Positions 1 through 7,162 of a DNA stretch of 15,266 nt are shown here, one piece after another (the stretch's first letter is position 1; each line of letters starts with the position of its first letter). A program made the translations under genes and the position numbers. Source of the DNA: an uncultured Methanobrevibacter sp. (GTDB taxonomy: Archaea > Methanobacteriota > Methanobacteria > Methanobacteriales > Methanobacteriaceae); NCBI GenBank assembly GCA_900317865.1, contig ONIK01000044.1, positions 1-15,266 on the forward strand, read 5' to 3'. The notes beneath the pieces are model-generated. The model was not told where the DNA came from. It ran no database searches and saw only the letters and a program-made list of their open reading frames with translations.

Positions 1-1289
1 GTTACAGTTTCTGCAATGGTGTACTCTTCATTGTGAGCAGGAACTATTAATGTAACAAATGGGGGAACTTCCCATTCTTCAACAGGGTCTTGCTTTTTAA
101 GACTAACTACTGCTAAAAATACCATTATTGCAGAAGGAATAAGTAAAACCCATTGTAACCAGGTAACATTACGATGATAAATACTTGCAATAATTAAAGC
201 CATACTTGCAATTAAAATGATACCTATATCTGTCTTTTCAATAATCAGTTCCGTATTCTTCTCGGAAACTTTATTTTCAGTTTTAATAATCGTTTTGATA
301 TCTTCTTCGTGTTTTCTAAGAACCATACCTACGGTCAATTCCAAATCTTTATTCGAATAAGGTTTGGATAAATAACCATATGGTGCAGTTTTTAATGCTT
401 CAAATGCAGTCAAATCGTCTGTATTCGCAGTTAAAAAGATTATTGGAATTCCTATTTCACTAATCTCATCGGCCGCTTCTATACCATTCATATTTCCTTT
501 TAAATTTATATCCATCAATACAATATCAGGATATATTTCATTACATTTTTCAATCGCTTCAGGTCCATTATCAATAGTTTCCGGAACTTCGTAACCTAAG
601 TCTTCCAAATCATATTTCAGGTTTAATGCAGTTATTGCTTCATCTTCAACAACGATGATTTTTATTTTTGATTCTGTATCTTTATTCTCATAGTGTTTTA
701 TAGCAGTGTTTGATAATTTATATTCGTCTTTAGCTTTTTGCTGTAAATCATTATACTGCATGTAGTTTTGATAATCTACTTTTTCATCAGATTCTATTAG
801 GTTGTTTTCTCCGCTTTCAAGTTCTAAAACGTCGCTTTTAGGTTTATTTTTTTCTTTAGCTATTCCTCTAGCTTCATTGACTTTTTCAGATTCAACTGAC
901 TGACGATTAATAGCTAAAGCAACATTTTTAGATAGGGTATTAATATCGTATGGTTTTGGAATGAATGCTGATGCTGGAGATGTAGATGTGGCTTCATTAA
1001 ATGTAATATCATCAGTGTTTGCAGTTAAATAAATAACTGCTAAATCTAATGCTAAAATCTTTTTAGCAGCCTGAATACCATTTACATCTCCTTTAAGATT
1101 AATGTCCATAACTGTTAAATCCGGACGGTATTCAACAGCTTTATCAATTGCATCATCACCAGTATCCACAATATCTATTACTTCATAACCTAAATCTTCC
1201 AAATCATATTTCAGGTTTAATGCGATAATAGATTCATCTTCAACTATTAAAATAGACTTCGAATTGTTTTCATTATCTTCTGGAGCCAT
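1..1289 (-). CDS. Tandem receiver-domain (REC-REC) membrane glycosyltransferase family 2 fusion, partial (C-terminus beyond left edge)
   Basis: The reading frame is open from 1289 to the window edge (429 codons visible). Domains in order: receiver 1 (about residues 11-127; acidic pair E17/D18, phospho-acceptor D62 in VMDINLKG, T89, K112), a charged linker (about 128-207), receiver 2 (about 208-325; E215/D216, D260, T287, K309), two hydrophobic segments (about 354-371 and 377-397), then the start of a GT2 domain from about 408 (PFVTLIVPAHNEE, the usual first beta strand and nucleotide-binding start). Both receivers keep all key residues. In processive GT2 enzymes (cellulose/hyaluronan synthase type) two membrane helices often precede a cytoplasmic catalytic domain, so phosphorylation probably gates a polysaccharide-making enzyme; this is inference. 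ATG 1289 is preferred because GAGG lies 6 nt upstream (1296-1299). An in-frame ATG at 1307 has no such site. The GT motifs DxD and QxxRW and the substrate lie outside the window. Confidence 0.85.
   Translation of the reverse strand, partial: MAPEDNENNSKSILIVEDESIIALNLKYDLEDLGYEVIDIVDTGDDAIDKAVEYRPDLTVMDINLKGDVNGIQAAKKILALDLAVIYLTANTDDITFNEATSTSPASAFIPKPYDINTLSKNVALAINRQSVESEKVNEARGIAKEKNKPKSDVLELESGENNLIESDEKVDYQNYMQYNDLQQKAKDEYKLSNTAIKHYENKDTESKIKIIVVEDEAITALNLKYDLEDLGYEVPETIDNGPEAIEKCNEIYPDIVLMDINLKGNMNGIEAADEISEIGIPIIFLTANTDDLTAFEALKTAPYGYLSKPYSNKDLELTVGMVLRKHEEDIKTIIKTENKVSEKNTELIIEKTDIGIILIASMALIIASIYHRNVTWLQWVLLIPSAIMVFLAVVSLKKQDPVEEWEVPPFVTLIVPAHNEEYTIAETV
601..629. repeat. 29-bp exact direct repeat, copy 1 (receiver 2)
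   Basis: These 29 bases recur exactly at 1195-1223, 594 bp (198 codons) away and in frame. They encode the same stretch of the receiver fold (ALNLKYDLED) in both receiver domains. Similarity continues outside the exact core with scattered synonymous differences. This suggests intragenic duplication followed by gene conversion, or a fairly recent duplication. Confidence 0.9.
1195..1223. repeat. 29-bp exact direct repeat, copy 2 (receiver 1)
   Basis: Partner of the repeat at 601-629, here within the first receiver domain. The identity is at nucleotide level, including synonymous positions, which is more than shared protein function would require. Confidence 0.9.
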
Positions 1290-1319
1290 ATTTTTCCTCG
1301 TTGCCATATTATCCAATCA

Positions 1320-1352
1320 CACATATGTGCGTTGGCTGATTGTTTATAAAAC
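1320..1352 (-). promoter_or_regulatory. Predicted promoter and palindromic operator of the receiver-glycosyltransferase gene
   Basis: On the minus strand an archaeal box A candidate (GTTTTATAAA, 1343-1352) lies about 25 bp upstream of a perfect 10-bp palindrome CACATATGTG (1320-1329). The palindrome is flanked on the + strand by CCAA (1313-1316) and TTGG (1332-1335), so it may be the core of a larger imperfect dyad. It would overlap the expected transcription start, a typical position for an archaeal repressor site. The start site and the regulator are inferred. Confidence 0.4.
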
Positions 1353-1737
1353 TTTTCATTGTTTATTTATTATTTCTTTTATATGCAATATATTTTTGTT
1401 GTTTCTTTATATTAAACTTGATTTATTGGCTATTGTATAATTCTTTTAAATGATATTATTATCTTTCAATATGTTCTTGATCTATCTTTGCTATATGTGT
1501 AGAGAATTCTTATTTGCATGTCAGTACTCATTATGATGATAAAATTAGGCTAATAGCTCCTGAGTCCATGGAATTCATTATTTTATTCCAAAAAATTTTT
1601 AATACAGAGTTTGAAGTTTTTTGCGGTTTTTGTGTTGAAGTAATGTAGGGTATATGTGGTGGAGGATTTCTTTTTTGTTATTGAACATTATATGTGATAA
1701 TAAAAATATATTTATATGTTGGCATACATAATTAAAA

Positions 1738-1857
1738 TATAATTAAATGTTGAATATGTTATAATAAATATTATTTAACAATTGTAGGGGGTTTTTAAAT
1801 TGAGATGTGAATTTACACTTTAAATAAATGATATAAATCATTTTTTTTTATTTTTTT
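1738..1857 (+). ncRNA. Possible small transcript (sRNA or tiny leader ORF) of about 100 nt
   Basis: A box-A-like stretch (AAAAATATATTTATATG, 1702-1718) would place a start near 1738-1742. The unit ends in a perfect 7-bp hairpin with a T-rich tail (1826-1857). Inside it, TAGGGGG (1795 region) precedes a TTG at 1800-1802 that opens a 7-codon frame (TTG AGA TGT GAA TTT ACA CTT, then TAA at 1821-1823), ending just before the hairpin. The adhesin gene at 12311 has a similar TAGGGG before its ATG. This could be a tiny peptide, a leader or a noncoding RNA. No family is recognised, and the region is so AT-rich that chance signals are likely. Confidence 0.2.
1826..1857 (+). terminator. Hairpin with T-tract, terminator-like
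   Basis: AAATGAT (1826-1832), loop ATAA, ATCATTT (1837-1843) form a perfect 7-bp stem. The T-rich run continues to 1857 with one interrupting A. It lies about 70 bp upstream of the methyltransferase start, so it would end a separate upstream transcript. Confidence 0.45.
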
Positions 1858-1930
1858 AATATTTTATCATGTTCTTTTTTATTCTTTTTTAAGAAATTTG
1901 TTAAAACAATACTTGTTTAATGTGATTTAA

Positions 1931-2641
1931 ATGAATACTGAATTGTATAAGGAATTTTCAAAGGTTTATGATGGTCTGAATTGCAGTAATTATTCTCTTT
2001 TAATGGGCAGTATAGTTTTAAAGTATTTAAATGAAAAACATCCCAATGAAAATTTTAAGAAGAATTTGGATATTTGTTGCGGTACTGGAGAGCTATGCAA
2101 TTTTTTCATGAATAATAATATTGATTCAAAGGGTGTTGACATTTCTGAAGACATGATAACGGTTGCCCGGTATAAATTTCCAAATATTGAATTTATAACT
2201 GATGATGTTACAACATATTGGGATGATGAAAAATATGATTTTGTTACTTGTTTTAATGATGCTTTAAATCATATTACTGATGTCGAATCATTAAAATCCA
2301 CAATCAATAACATTAGTCATTATGTTCGAAAGAACGGTCTTTTTATTTTCGATATAAATAATTATAACTCTTTGAATTATGAAAAATATTCTTCAAGACA
2401 GATTGACAATCGTGAACTCACATTTCATTTTCACAGAAATAATAAATTAATAACCTGCGATATGGAATACCTTGAAAATGGTGAAGTGATATGGTGCAAA
2501 ACAGCTTTTGAACGTGAATATTATGTTGATGAAATTGCTTTAATTTTGAATAATGCTGGTTTTGTAATCGAAACATGCTCTCAATATTTTTACGATGATG
2601 AGGAAATAATTAAATGGAAATTTGTTACTAGAAAAATATAA
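1931..2641 (+). CDS. Class I SAM-dependent methyltransferase, substrate unknown
   Basis: This 236-residue protein has a single Rossmann-type methyltransferase domain. Visible motifs are motif I LDICCGTGE (46-54), which binds SAM; the acidic residue at the end of strand 2 (GVDISEDM, D70) that usually contacts the ribose; DDV (91-93) near the adenine; and the motif IV region YDFVTCFNDALNHI (102-115). The C-terminal half (from about 140) resembles the strand-rich cap of the Methyltransf_25/UbiE-like group, which acts on small molecules or proteins. No substrate can be read from sequence. ATG 1931 is preceded by GTGAT with a 4-nt spacer, matching the extended Shine-Dalgarno seen elsewhere in the window. 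It is monocistronic: the next gene is convergent and a long noncoding region lies upstream. The product is cytoplasmic, with no signal or membrane segment. Confidence 0.85.
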   Translation: MNTELYKEFSKVYDGLNCSNYSLLMGSIVLKYLNEKHPNENFKKNLDICCGTGELCNFFMNNNIDSKGVDISEDMITVARYKFPNIEFITDDVTTYWDDEKYDFVTCFNDALNHITDVESLKSTINNISHYVRKNGLFIFDINNYNSLNYEKYSSRQIDNRELTFHFHRNNKLITCDMEYLENGEVIWCKTAFEREYYVDEIALILNNAGFVIETCSQYFYDDEEIIKWKFVTRKI

Positions 2642-2781
2642 TAATATAATACAGTTTCAAATATTTCATCTGAAAATCATCACATTATGTCAGAGGTTCT
2701 TGCATACTTAAATAGGAATGTAATGCGGATATTTTTAAAAGTTGAAATTTGAACTACAGGAATTTGACAAATTAAGGCAGT

Positions 2782-3240
2782 TCAATCAATGAATGATGAT
2801 AATTTTTCTTTAAATTCTCCTTTTTTAACCTCTTTTGTTGTAAGACCTAATGTTTTTTGCGGTGCTTTTCCAACATAGTTCTGCATTTGCTTGAATGTTT
2901 TATCAAAATCGCTTGATCCGGCAGTTGCAAAGAATCTGACATCATTAAATTTTCCTTCATTCTGTTTGATATAGGATATTATCGGATTTGCCGCTTTTCC
3001 TACCCATACCGGAACTCCGAGATATACCAAATCATAATCTGATGGATTGTATTTAAAATTCCCCAAATCAATGATTTTTTCTCCCATTGCATCTTTGCCT
3101 GCACGGGCATAACCTATTTTTCCATCATATTTTACTTTTGAGATTATTTCTTCCACATCTGCATTTAGTGATTTTGCTATTTCATCACCGACTTTTTTTG
3201 TCACATTTGTTCTTGAATAATATGCTACAAGTACTTTCAT
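2782..3240 (-). CDS. Flavodoxin family protein
   Basis: A short-chain flavodoxin of 152 residues from the chosen start. The N-terminal strand and phosphate-binding loop MKVLVAYYSRT (1-11) is followed by TNVTKK. The FMN-contacting loops appear as LGVPVWVGKAANP (about 74-86, with an aromatic W79) and FATAGSSD (about 104-111). Such proteins carry FMN and serve as low-potential electron carriers or NAD(P)H:quinone-type oxidoreductases. The partner is unknown. The frame extends upstream to a TTG at 3252, but ATG 3240 is chosen because GTGAT lies 3 nt before it and the protein then begins exactly at the first flavodoxin strand. It diverges from the M48 protease gene across about 75 bp. Confidence 0.85.
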   Translation of the reverse strand: MKVLVAYYSRTNVTKKVGDEIAKSLNADVEEIISKVKYDGKIGYARAGKDAMGEKIIDLGNFKYNPSDYDLVYLGVPVWVGKAANPIISYIKQNEGKFNDVRFFATAGSSDFDKTFKQMQNYVGKAPQKTLGLTTKEVKKGEFKEKLSSFID

Positions 3241-3252
3241 TCTATCACTCAA

Positions 3253-3315
3253 TTTAATTATTTATATAATATATTTTAATAATATTTATAACATTTTAAA
3301 CACAAAACTATTATC
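3253..3315. promoter_or_regulatory. Shared divergent promoter region, flavodoxin / M48 protease
   Basis: A TTTATATAATATA stretch (3261-3273) can act as box A in either direction because it is nearly self-complementary. Rightward it would start transcripts near 3290-3297, giving the protease gene a leader of only about 20 nt without a clear Shine-Dalgarno. Leftward it would serve the flavodoxin gene. The start sites are inferred. Confidence 0.4.
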
Positions 3316-4401
3316 ATGGCTAAGGATGATAGAAGTTCGTTAAATCCATTTACTGGAAAAGAACATTATGATACTGTAAATGACGATAAATTCTTGGAAG
3401 AGTGTTATCAGGAGTATTATGCCATTGTAAATAAATCCCAAATTATTGATAATACTCCTGAAGGTCAATTGGTTTATAATGTTGCTTCTAATTTGATTAA
3501 TGCCGTTTATGATTATTTATCTTCAATCGGCAGAATTGATTATGTTGAAGGTTATTATGACTGGGAATTTCATCTGCTTTTGGACAATACTGTAAATGCA
3601 TTTTGTATTCCTGGAGGCAAAATTGCCGTATTTTCAGGAATTCTGTCTGTTGCAAATAATGAAGAAGAACTTGCATTTATTTTAGGCCATGAAATGGCCC
3701 ATGCATTACTGGACCATACCAGAACCCGGGCGAGTGCCCAAAATACCAAAGATACTTTAACTACTGTATCATGGTTTGGAAGCTTTGCTTTTGATTTGCT
3801 GGGAATGGGTGGAGTAGGAGATTTAACGCGAGCTGCAGTAAACACTGCCAGTATTGGATCTCAATTCTTGTTATTGAATCCCTGGGGCAGAGACCAGGAA
3901 CTTGAAGCCGACCGTTTGGGCATGCTGATAATCCATTGGGCAGGTTACGATATCAGTGGTGTTCCTGCATTCTGGCAAAAGATGAGCAGTCAGAATGCCA
4001 ATAATTTTGATTTTTTCTCAACGCATCCTGCGGATGATAAAAGAATTGCCGTAATGAGGTCTTTAGTTTCAGAAATTGAAGGGGGAATTGACTACACAAA
4101 GCCGGTTTTGGCCGAAACCCCTAATCCGAATAATGTTCCTAAAATTGAATCCGGGCCAATGAAAGTATGCAAAAATTGCGGGCATGAAGAAAAAGAAGAT
4201 GCTGTATTTTGTACCAATTGTGGAGCAAAATTCCAATCCTCGATGTTTTGTCCTAATTGTGGGACACAAATTAATGAAGGTGATGCATTTTGCACATCCT
4301 GTGGTTTTAAATTAATTAGCAATGAATTAAAATGTTCTAACTGTGGCCAGGTTGTAAAGGAGGGGGATGTTTTCTGTACTAATTGCGGAAACAAACTTTG
4401 A
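3316..4401 (+). CDS. M48 family zinc metalloprotease with three C-terminal zinc ribbons
   Basis: 361 residues. The peptidase domain (about 40-255) shows NAFCIPGGKIAVFSGIL (94-110), the HEMAH zinc/catalytic motif (H125, E126, H129), the downstream ligand in ELEADR (E195, D199) and FSTHPADDKRI (234-244), all typical of soluble BepA/Oma1-type M48 peptidases. After a proline-rich linker (about 263-282) come three CxxC...CxxC zinc ribbons: C285/288/299/302, C312/315/326/329 and C340/343/354/357. No signal peptide or membrane helix is seen, unlike HtpX and the periplasmic members, so a cytoplasmic role is inferred, perhaps with the ribbons recruiting substrate or partner. The stop overlaps the ATG of the following transporter gene (TGATG), indicating coupled translation. 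No clear ribosome binding site precedes ATG 3316. Confidence 0.9.
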   Translation: MAKDDRSSLNPFTGKEHYDTVNDDKFLEECYQEYYAIVNKSQIIDNTPEGQLVYNVASNLINAVYDYLSSIGRIDYVEGYYDWEFHLLLDNTVNAFCIPGGKIAVFSGILSVANNEEELAFILGHEMAHALLDHTRTRASAQNTKDTLTTVSWFGSFAFDLLGMGGVGDLTRAAVNTASIGSQFLLLNPWGRDQELEADRLGMLIIHWAGYDISGVPAFWQKMSSQNANNFDFFSTHPADDKRIAVMRSLVSEIEGGIDYTKPVLAETPNPNNVPKIESGPMKVCKNCGHEEKEDAVFCTNCGAKFQSSMFCPNCGTQINEGDAFCTSCGFKLISNELKCSNCGQVVKEGDVFCTNCGNKL

Positions 4402-5315
4402 TGGGTAATGATATGGAAATTGATATGATTAAAAGATTGCCGATTCCTATTTCCGGTTTGATTTTAGCTATTTTGTCTCTTGGGAACTTATTGCAAGTTT
4501 ATAATTCTAATCTCAGATTGATTTGTGGCATTGTAGGATGTTTATTAATCATAATGTTGGTTTTAAAATTAATATTATATTCTGATGAGGTTAAAAGTGA
4601 CTTGTCAAATCCAATAATTTTGTCGAATTCCGGAACTTTTTCAATGGCTTTGATGGTTTTATCTACATATATTAATTCATTTAACAGTGATTTGGCATTG
4701 GGTGTTTGGATTTTGGGTGTAGCCTTACATATTTTGCTGATTATTTACTTTACCTATCATTATATTGTCTATAATTTTGATATAAATGAGGTCTATCCTA
4801 GTTACTGGATTGTCTTTGTTGGAATAACGATGGGTGCTATTACTGCACATGTTCACGGATTGTTTGAAATTGCTTTTATTTTTTTCATTTTTGGATTTTT
4901 GGCAATGCTGATAACACTCCCTTTGGTAATCTATAGATATCTGAAATATCCCAATGAAAAAGATTCAAATAAGCCTTTAATCTGTATTTTCACTGCATTA
5001 ATGAGTATTCTAATTGTTGGTTATACAAATTCTATAAATTATATATCAAATGAGTTTTTATTCATTTTGTATTGCTTTGCATTTGTATTTTTCCTCTTTG
5101 CATTCTGTAAAGTTTTTGAGTATAGAAATTTGGATTTCTATCCTAGCTTTTCCGCATTCACTTTTCCATTTGTTATTACTGCAGTAGCTTCAACAGAAAT
5201 TTCTAAAATATTTAACATGCATGTTTTTAACCATATTATTTTAATCCAGACAATAATTGCTGTTATTCTGGTGATGTATGTGGGTTATAGGTATTTAAAA
5301 TTTCTACTGTCCTAA
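4401..5315 (+). CDS. TDT family (TehA/SLAC1-like) membrane transporter
   Basis: 304 residues, almost entirely hydrophobic, with about ten membrane segments. It opens with KRLPIPISGLILAILSLGNLL, the characteristic first helix of the tellurite-resistance/dicarboxylate transporter (TDT) superfamily, which includes TehA, malate permeases and SLAC1 anion channels. The family passes anions or weak acids; the substrate here cannot be deduced. ATG 4401 overlaps the stop of the M48 protease gene as TGATG, which favours this start. The frame also runs upstream to a TTG at 4383, and an ATG at 4413 is possible. The coupling suggests the transporter and protease are made together, though a functional link is unproven. 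The gene after it is convergent, 250 bp downstream. Confidence 0.75.
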   Translation: MGNDMEIDMIKRLPIPISGLILAILSLGNLLQVYNSNLRLICGIVGCLLIIMLVLKLILYSDEVKSDLSNPIILSNSGTFSMALMVLSTYINSFNSDLALGVWILGVALHILLIIYFTYHYIVYNFDINEVYPSYWIVFVGITMGAITAHVHGLFEIAFIFFIFGFLAMLITLPLVIYRYLKYPNEKDSNKPLICIFTALMSILIVGYTNSINYISNEFLFILYCFAFVFFLFAFCKVFEYRNLDFYPSFSAFTFPFVITAVASTEISKIFNMHVFNHIILIQTIIAVILVMYVGYRYLKFLLS

Positions 5316-5540
5316 TGTAATATTGATGTTACTATAATATTTAAATACTATTTGGTTACATAAATATTAATTGAAAATTAAAAAAATCCAATATTTTTTT
5401 AATTATTCGTGTGCGAAATTTTGATTTGGATTTGTAGATTTTCTACTTTTCTAAATTATTATCTTTTTTCCTGTTTTTTCTTGGTATAATAATTTTTTAT
5501 GGTTATTTTAGGTTAATATTTTTTTATAGTGAGTATTTTT

Positions 5541-5579
5541 TAAAAAAAGGGAGTTAAAAGTAGATAATTATAATCTACT
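5541..5579 (-). terminator. Hairpin plus T-run at the end of the hemC-gfcR operon
   Basis: On the minus strand AGTAGAT and ATCTACT (5573-5579 and 5559-5565) form a 7-bp stem around the gfcR stop codon (5568-5570). They are followed by a pyrimidine-rich stretch ending in about seven T (5542-5548 region). It looks like an intrinsic-type terminator overlapping the last codons of gfcR. Confidence 0.45.
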
Positions 5580-6179
5580 CACTTTAATTAAAGATTCTAC
5601 AGGAATTTCTTCAATTTCTGAAAGGTCTGCTTTATCAATTAAAACAGTAACGCAGGTAGGTTCTCCACCATGGTCTTTTACTGTGTGAATTACTTCACGA
5701 GCTGTTTTTCCGCTGGTAATTACATCATCAACAATGATAACTTTTTTACCTTCAACAGATCCGAAATTAGTACTTATAGTACCTTCATCATCAGTTTGAT
5801 CGTGATTTTTTCTATGTTTGTTCGGGTGGTAAATAGCTAATGATGTATCGAGGCCAGTCATGTCTTCTAACAGGTCAGCCATTGTTGTAGCAAAAGGTAC
5901 TCCACTTACTGCTATTCCTAAAACAACATCTGCTTCACCATGGGTGAGAGCTAAATCGCTTAAAGCACCAGAAACATAGCTTAAACGGGTTGAATTTCCA
6001 CCAATACTATTCCAATTGATAGCAAAGTCTCCAGGAGATTCAACTTTTTCTTCAGTAGGTTTTTGAAGAGTTAACCATCTGGCTGTGTCCATACTAACAT
6101 TTAGTTCATCGGCAATTTCTCCGGTTGTAAATCCGTGTTGTCTTAATTCTTGAGCTTTTTCAATTAATTTATTTTTCAT
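5568..6179 (-). CDS. gfcR: GfcR-type transcriptional regulator (HTH plus phosphoribosyltransferase domain, PyrE-like)
   Basis: 203 residues. An N-terminal helix-turn-helix (about 6-38: AQELRQHGFTTGEIADELNV, then SMDTARWL) is joined to a type I PRTase domain with the PRPP loop VIIVDDVITSGKTA (147-160) and the GIAVSGVPFA segment (about 88-97). This matches archaeal GfcR, known in haloarchaea as a regulator of glycolytic genes; methanogen members are often annotated as orotate PRTase-like. The PRTase fold probably senses a phosphorylated ligand. ATG 6179 is preferred because GTGAT lies 4 nt upstream. An in-frame GTG at 6188 overlaps the TAG stop of the oxidoreductase gene. Last gene of the apparent hemC operon, so it may control that operon (inference). 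Confidence 0.85.
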   Translation of the reverse strand: MKNKLIEKAQELRQHGFTTGEIADELNVSMDTARWLTLQKPTEEKVESPGDFAINWNSIGGNSTRLSYVSGALSDLALTHGEADVVLGIAVSGVPFATTMADLLEDMTGLDTSLAIYHPNKHRKNHDQTDDEGTISTNFGSVEGKKVIIVDDVITSGKTAREVIHTVKDHGGEPTCVTVLIDKADLSEIEEIPVESLIKVSRL

Positions 6180-6187
6180 AAATATCA

Positions 6188-7147
6188 CTATTCCTCAAGT
6201 TCATCTAAACTAATTGGTCTATGTTCTTTAGATGACATATTTGCTGCTATTACCATTTTAAGAGCTTTAAGTCCATCTTCACCAGTAATTTCTGGTTCTT
6301 GTTCATTAACAACAGCATTTAAGAATGATTTTAATTCTCCTTTCAAAGGTTCTTCGTGATTGATTTGAATATCCTGTGCAAATTTTCCAAATACTTCAAT
6401 ACTTTGTTTAATATAATCTACAGAGATAATTCCATCGGTTCCGGTAAGTTCAAGTTCTCTTCTCTTATATGGAGTTAACCAGTTTACTTCAATAATTCCT
6501 GTTGATTCATTGTCGAAACTTACCATAATTTCTGCATGATCTTCAAACTCACAATCGTCAAGTATACTGTTCATTGTACCGTAAACTTGAGTAACATTTT
6601 CTTCAAAAAGGTAGTTCATAATATCTAAATCATGTATAGCTAAGTCTATTGAAACACCAACATCTTTTATTCTTGGTGGGAGTGGCCCTACTCTTTTTGC
6701 AAATGCAGATACAATATCCCCGATAACTCCATCTTCAATAAGTTCTTTAGCTTTTTGAACAGCAGGATTAAATCTTTCAACATGTCCAGTTGCAAGAATT
6801 ACTCCAGCTTCTTTTGCAGCAGCAATCATTTCTTCCGCTTCATTTAATGTAAATGCAATAGGTTTTTCAACTAAAACATGTTTCTTATTTTTAATAGCTT
6901 CCATTACGACTGCATGGTGGAAAGTAGTCGGAACACAAACACTAACTACTTCAATATCTGGATTTTCGAGTAGTTCATTGTAATCAGTGTAACCTTTCGC
7001 ACCATATTTTCTCTCAATCTTTTTGAGTGCTCTTTCACTTACGTCAGAAACAGCAAGTAAATTAGCTTCTTCCATTTTATGGTATACACGAACATGGTTT
7101 TCACCCATCGCCCCTACTCCGATAACTCCTACATTAACAGTTCTCAA
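6188..7147 (-). CDS. Gfo/Idh/MocA family NAD(P)-dependent oxidoreductase, possibly UDP-GlcNAc 3-dehydrogenase-like
   Basis: 319 residues from the chosen start. The N-terminal Rossmann fold carries VGVIGVGAMGENH (6-18), the family signature EKP (94-96, catalytic lysine region) follows, then GHVERFNPAV (about 121-130), and the substrate-domain motif DLAIHDLD (168-175) has the expected histidine. The GHVERFNPAV pattern recalls WlbA and archaeal UDP-N-acetylglucosamine 3-dehydrogenases, which oxidise a nucleotide sugar for surface glycan synthesis. No partner aminotransferase is seen here, so the substrate stays open. TTG 7147 is chosen because GGAGG lies 8 nt upstream; the frame extends to another TTG at 7162, which falls on the Shine-Dalgarno itself. 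It follows hemC by 15 nt and its stop touches the region of the gfcR start, so all three are probably co-transcribed. Confidence 0.8.
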   Translation of the reverse strand: MRTVNVGVIGVGAMGENHVRVYHKMEEANLLAVSDVSERALKKIERKYGAKGYTDYNELLENPDIEVVSVCVPTTFHHAVVMEAIKNKKHVLVEKPIAFTLNEAEEMIAAAKEAGVILATGHVERFNPAVQKAKELIEDGVIGDIVSAFAKRVGPLPPRIKDVGVSIDLAIHDLDIMNYLFEENVTQVYGTMNSILDDCEFEDHAEIMVSFDNESTGIIEVNWLTPYKRRELELTGTDGIISVDYIKQSIEVFGKFAQDIQINHEEPLKGELKSFLNAVVNEQEPEITGEDGLKALKMVIAANMSSKEHRPISLDELEE

Positions 7148-7162
7148 TTTTAATTCCTCCAA

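Larger units (their letters stand above)
1308..1930. other. 623-bp AT-rich intergenic region without a convincing protein gene
   Basis: The region lies between two divergently transcribed genes. It holds the promoter/palindrome of the left gene (1320-1352), an unexplained middle (about 1380-1690) with two GAATTC sites and T-rich runs, and a right part (about 1700-1857) with box-A-like sequence, a GGGGG motif and a terminator-like hairpin, described separately. Small open frames exist but none has both a good ribosome binding site and recognisable content. Confidence 0.7.

Noticed and set aside
1435..1540. Minus-strand frame of about 21 codons (MSTDMQIRILYTYSK...) in the gap
   Set aside because: No good ribosome site at its ATG and too short to judge; likely chance.
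1654..1731. 25-codon frame beginning MWWRISFLLL in the intergenic region
   Set aside because: Only a weak ribosome site, AT-driven hydrophobic composition, no recognisable content; it also overlaps the box-A-like stretch.
2761..2773. AATTTG-A-CAAATT dyad between the convergent methyltransferase and flavodoxin genes
   Set aside because: No T-run follows on either strand and the loop is a single base, so neither a terminator nor an operator is well supported.
3570..4394. Minus-strand open frames of 66-100 codons opposite the M48 protease gene
   Set aside because: Shadows of the protease reading frame; the cysteine-rich zinc ribbons on the plus strand explain the region.
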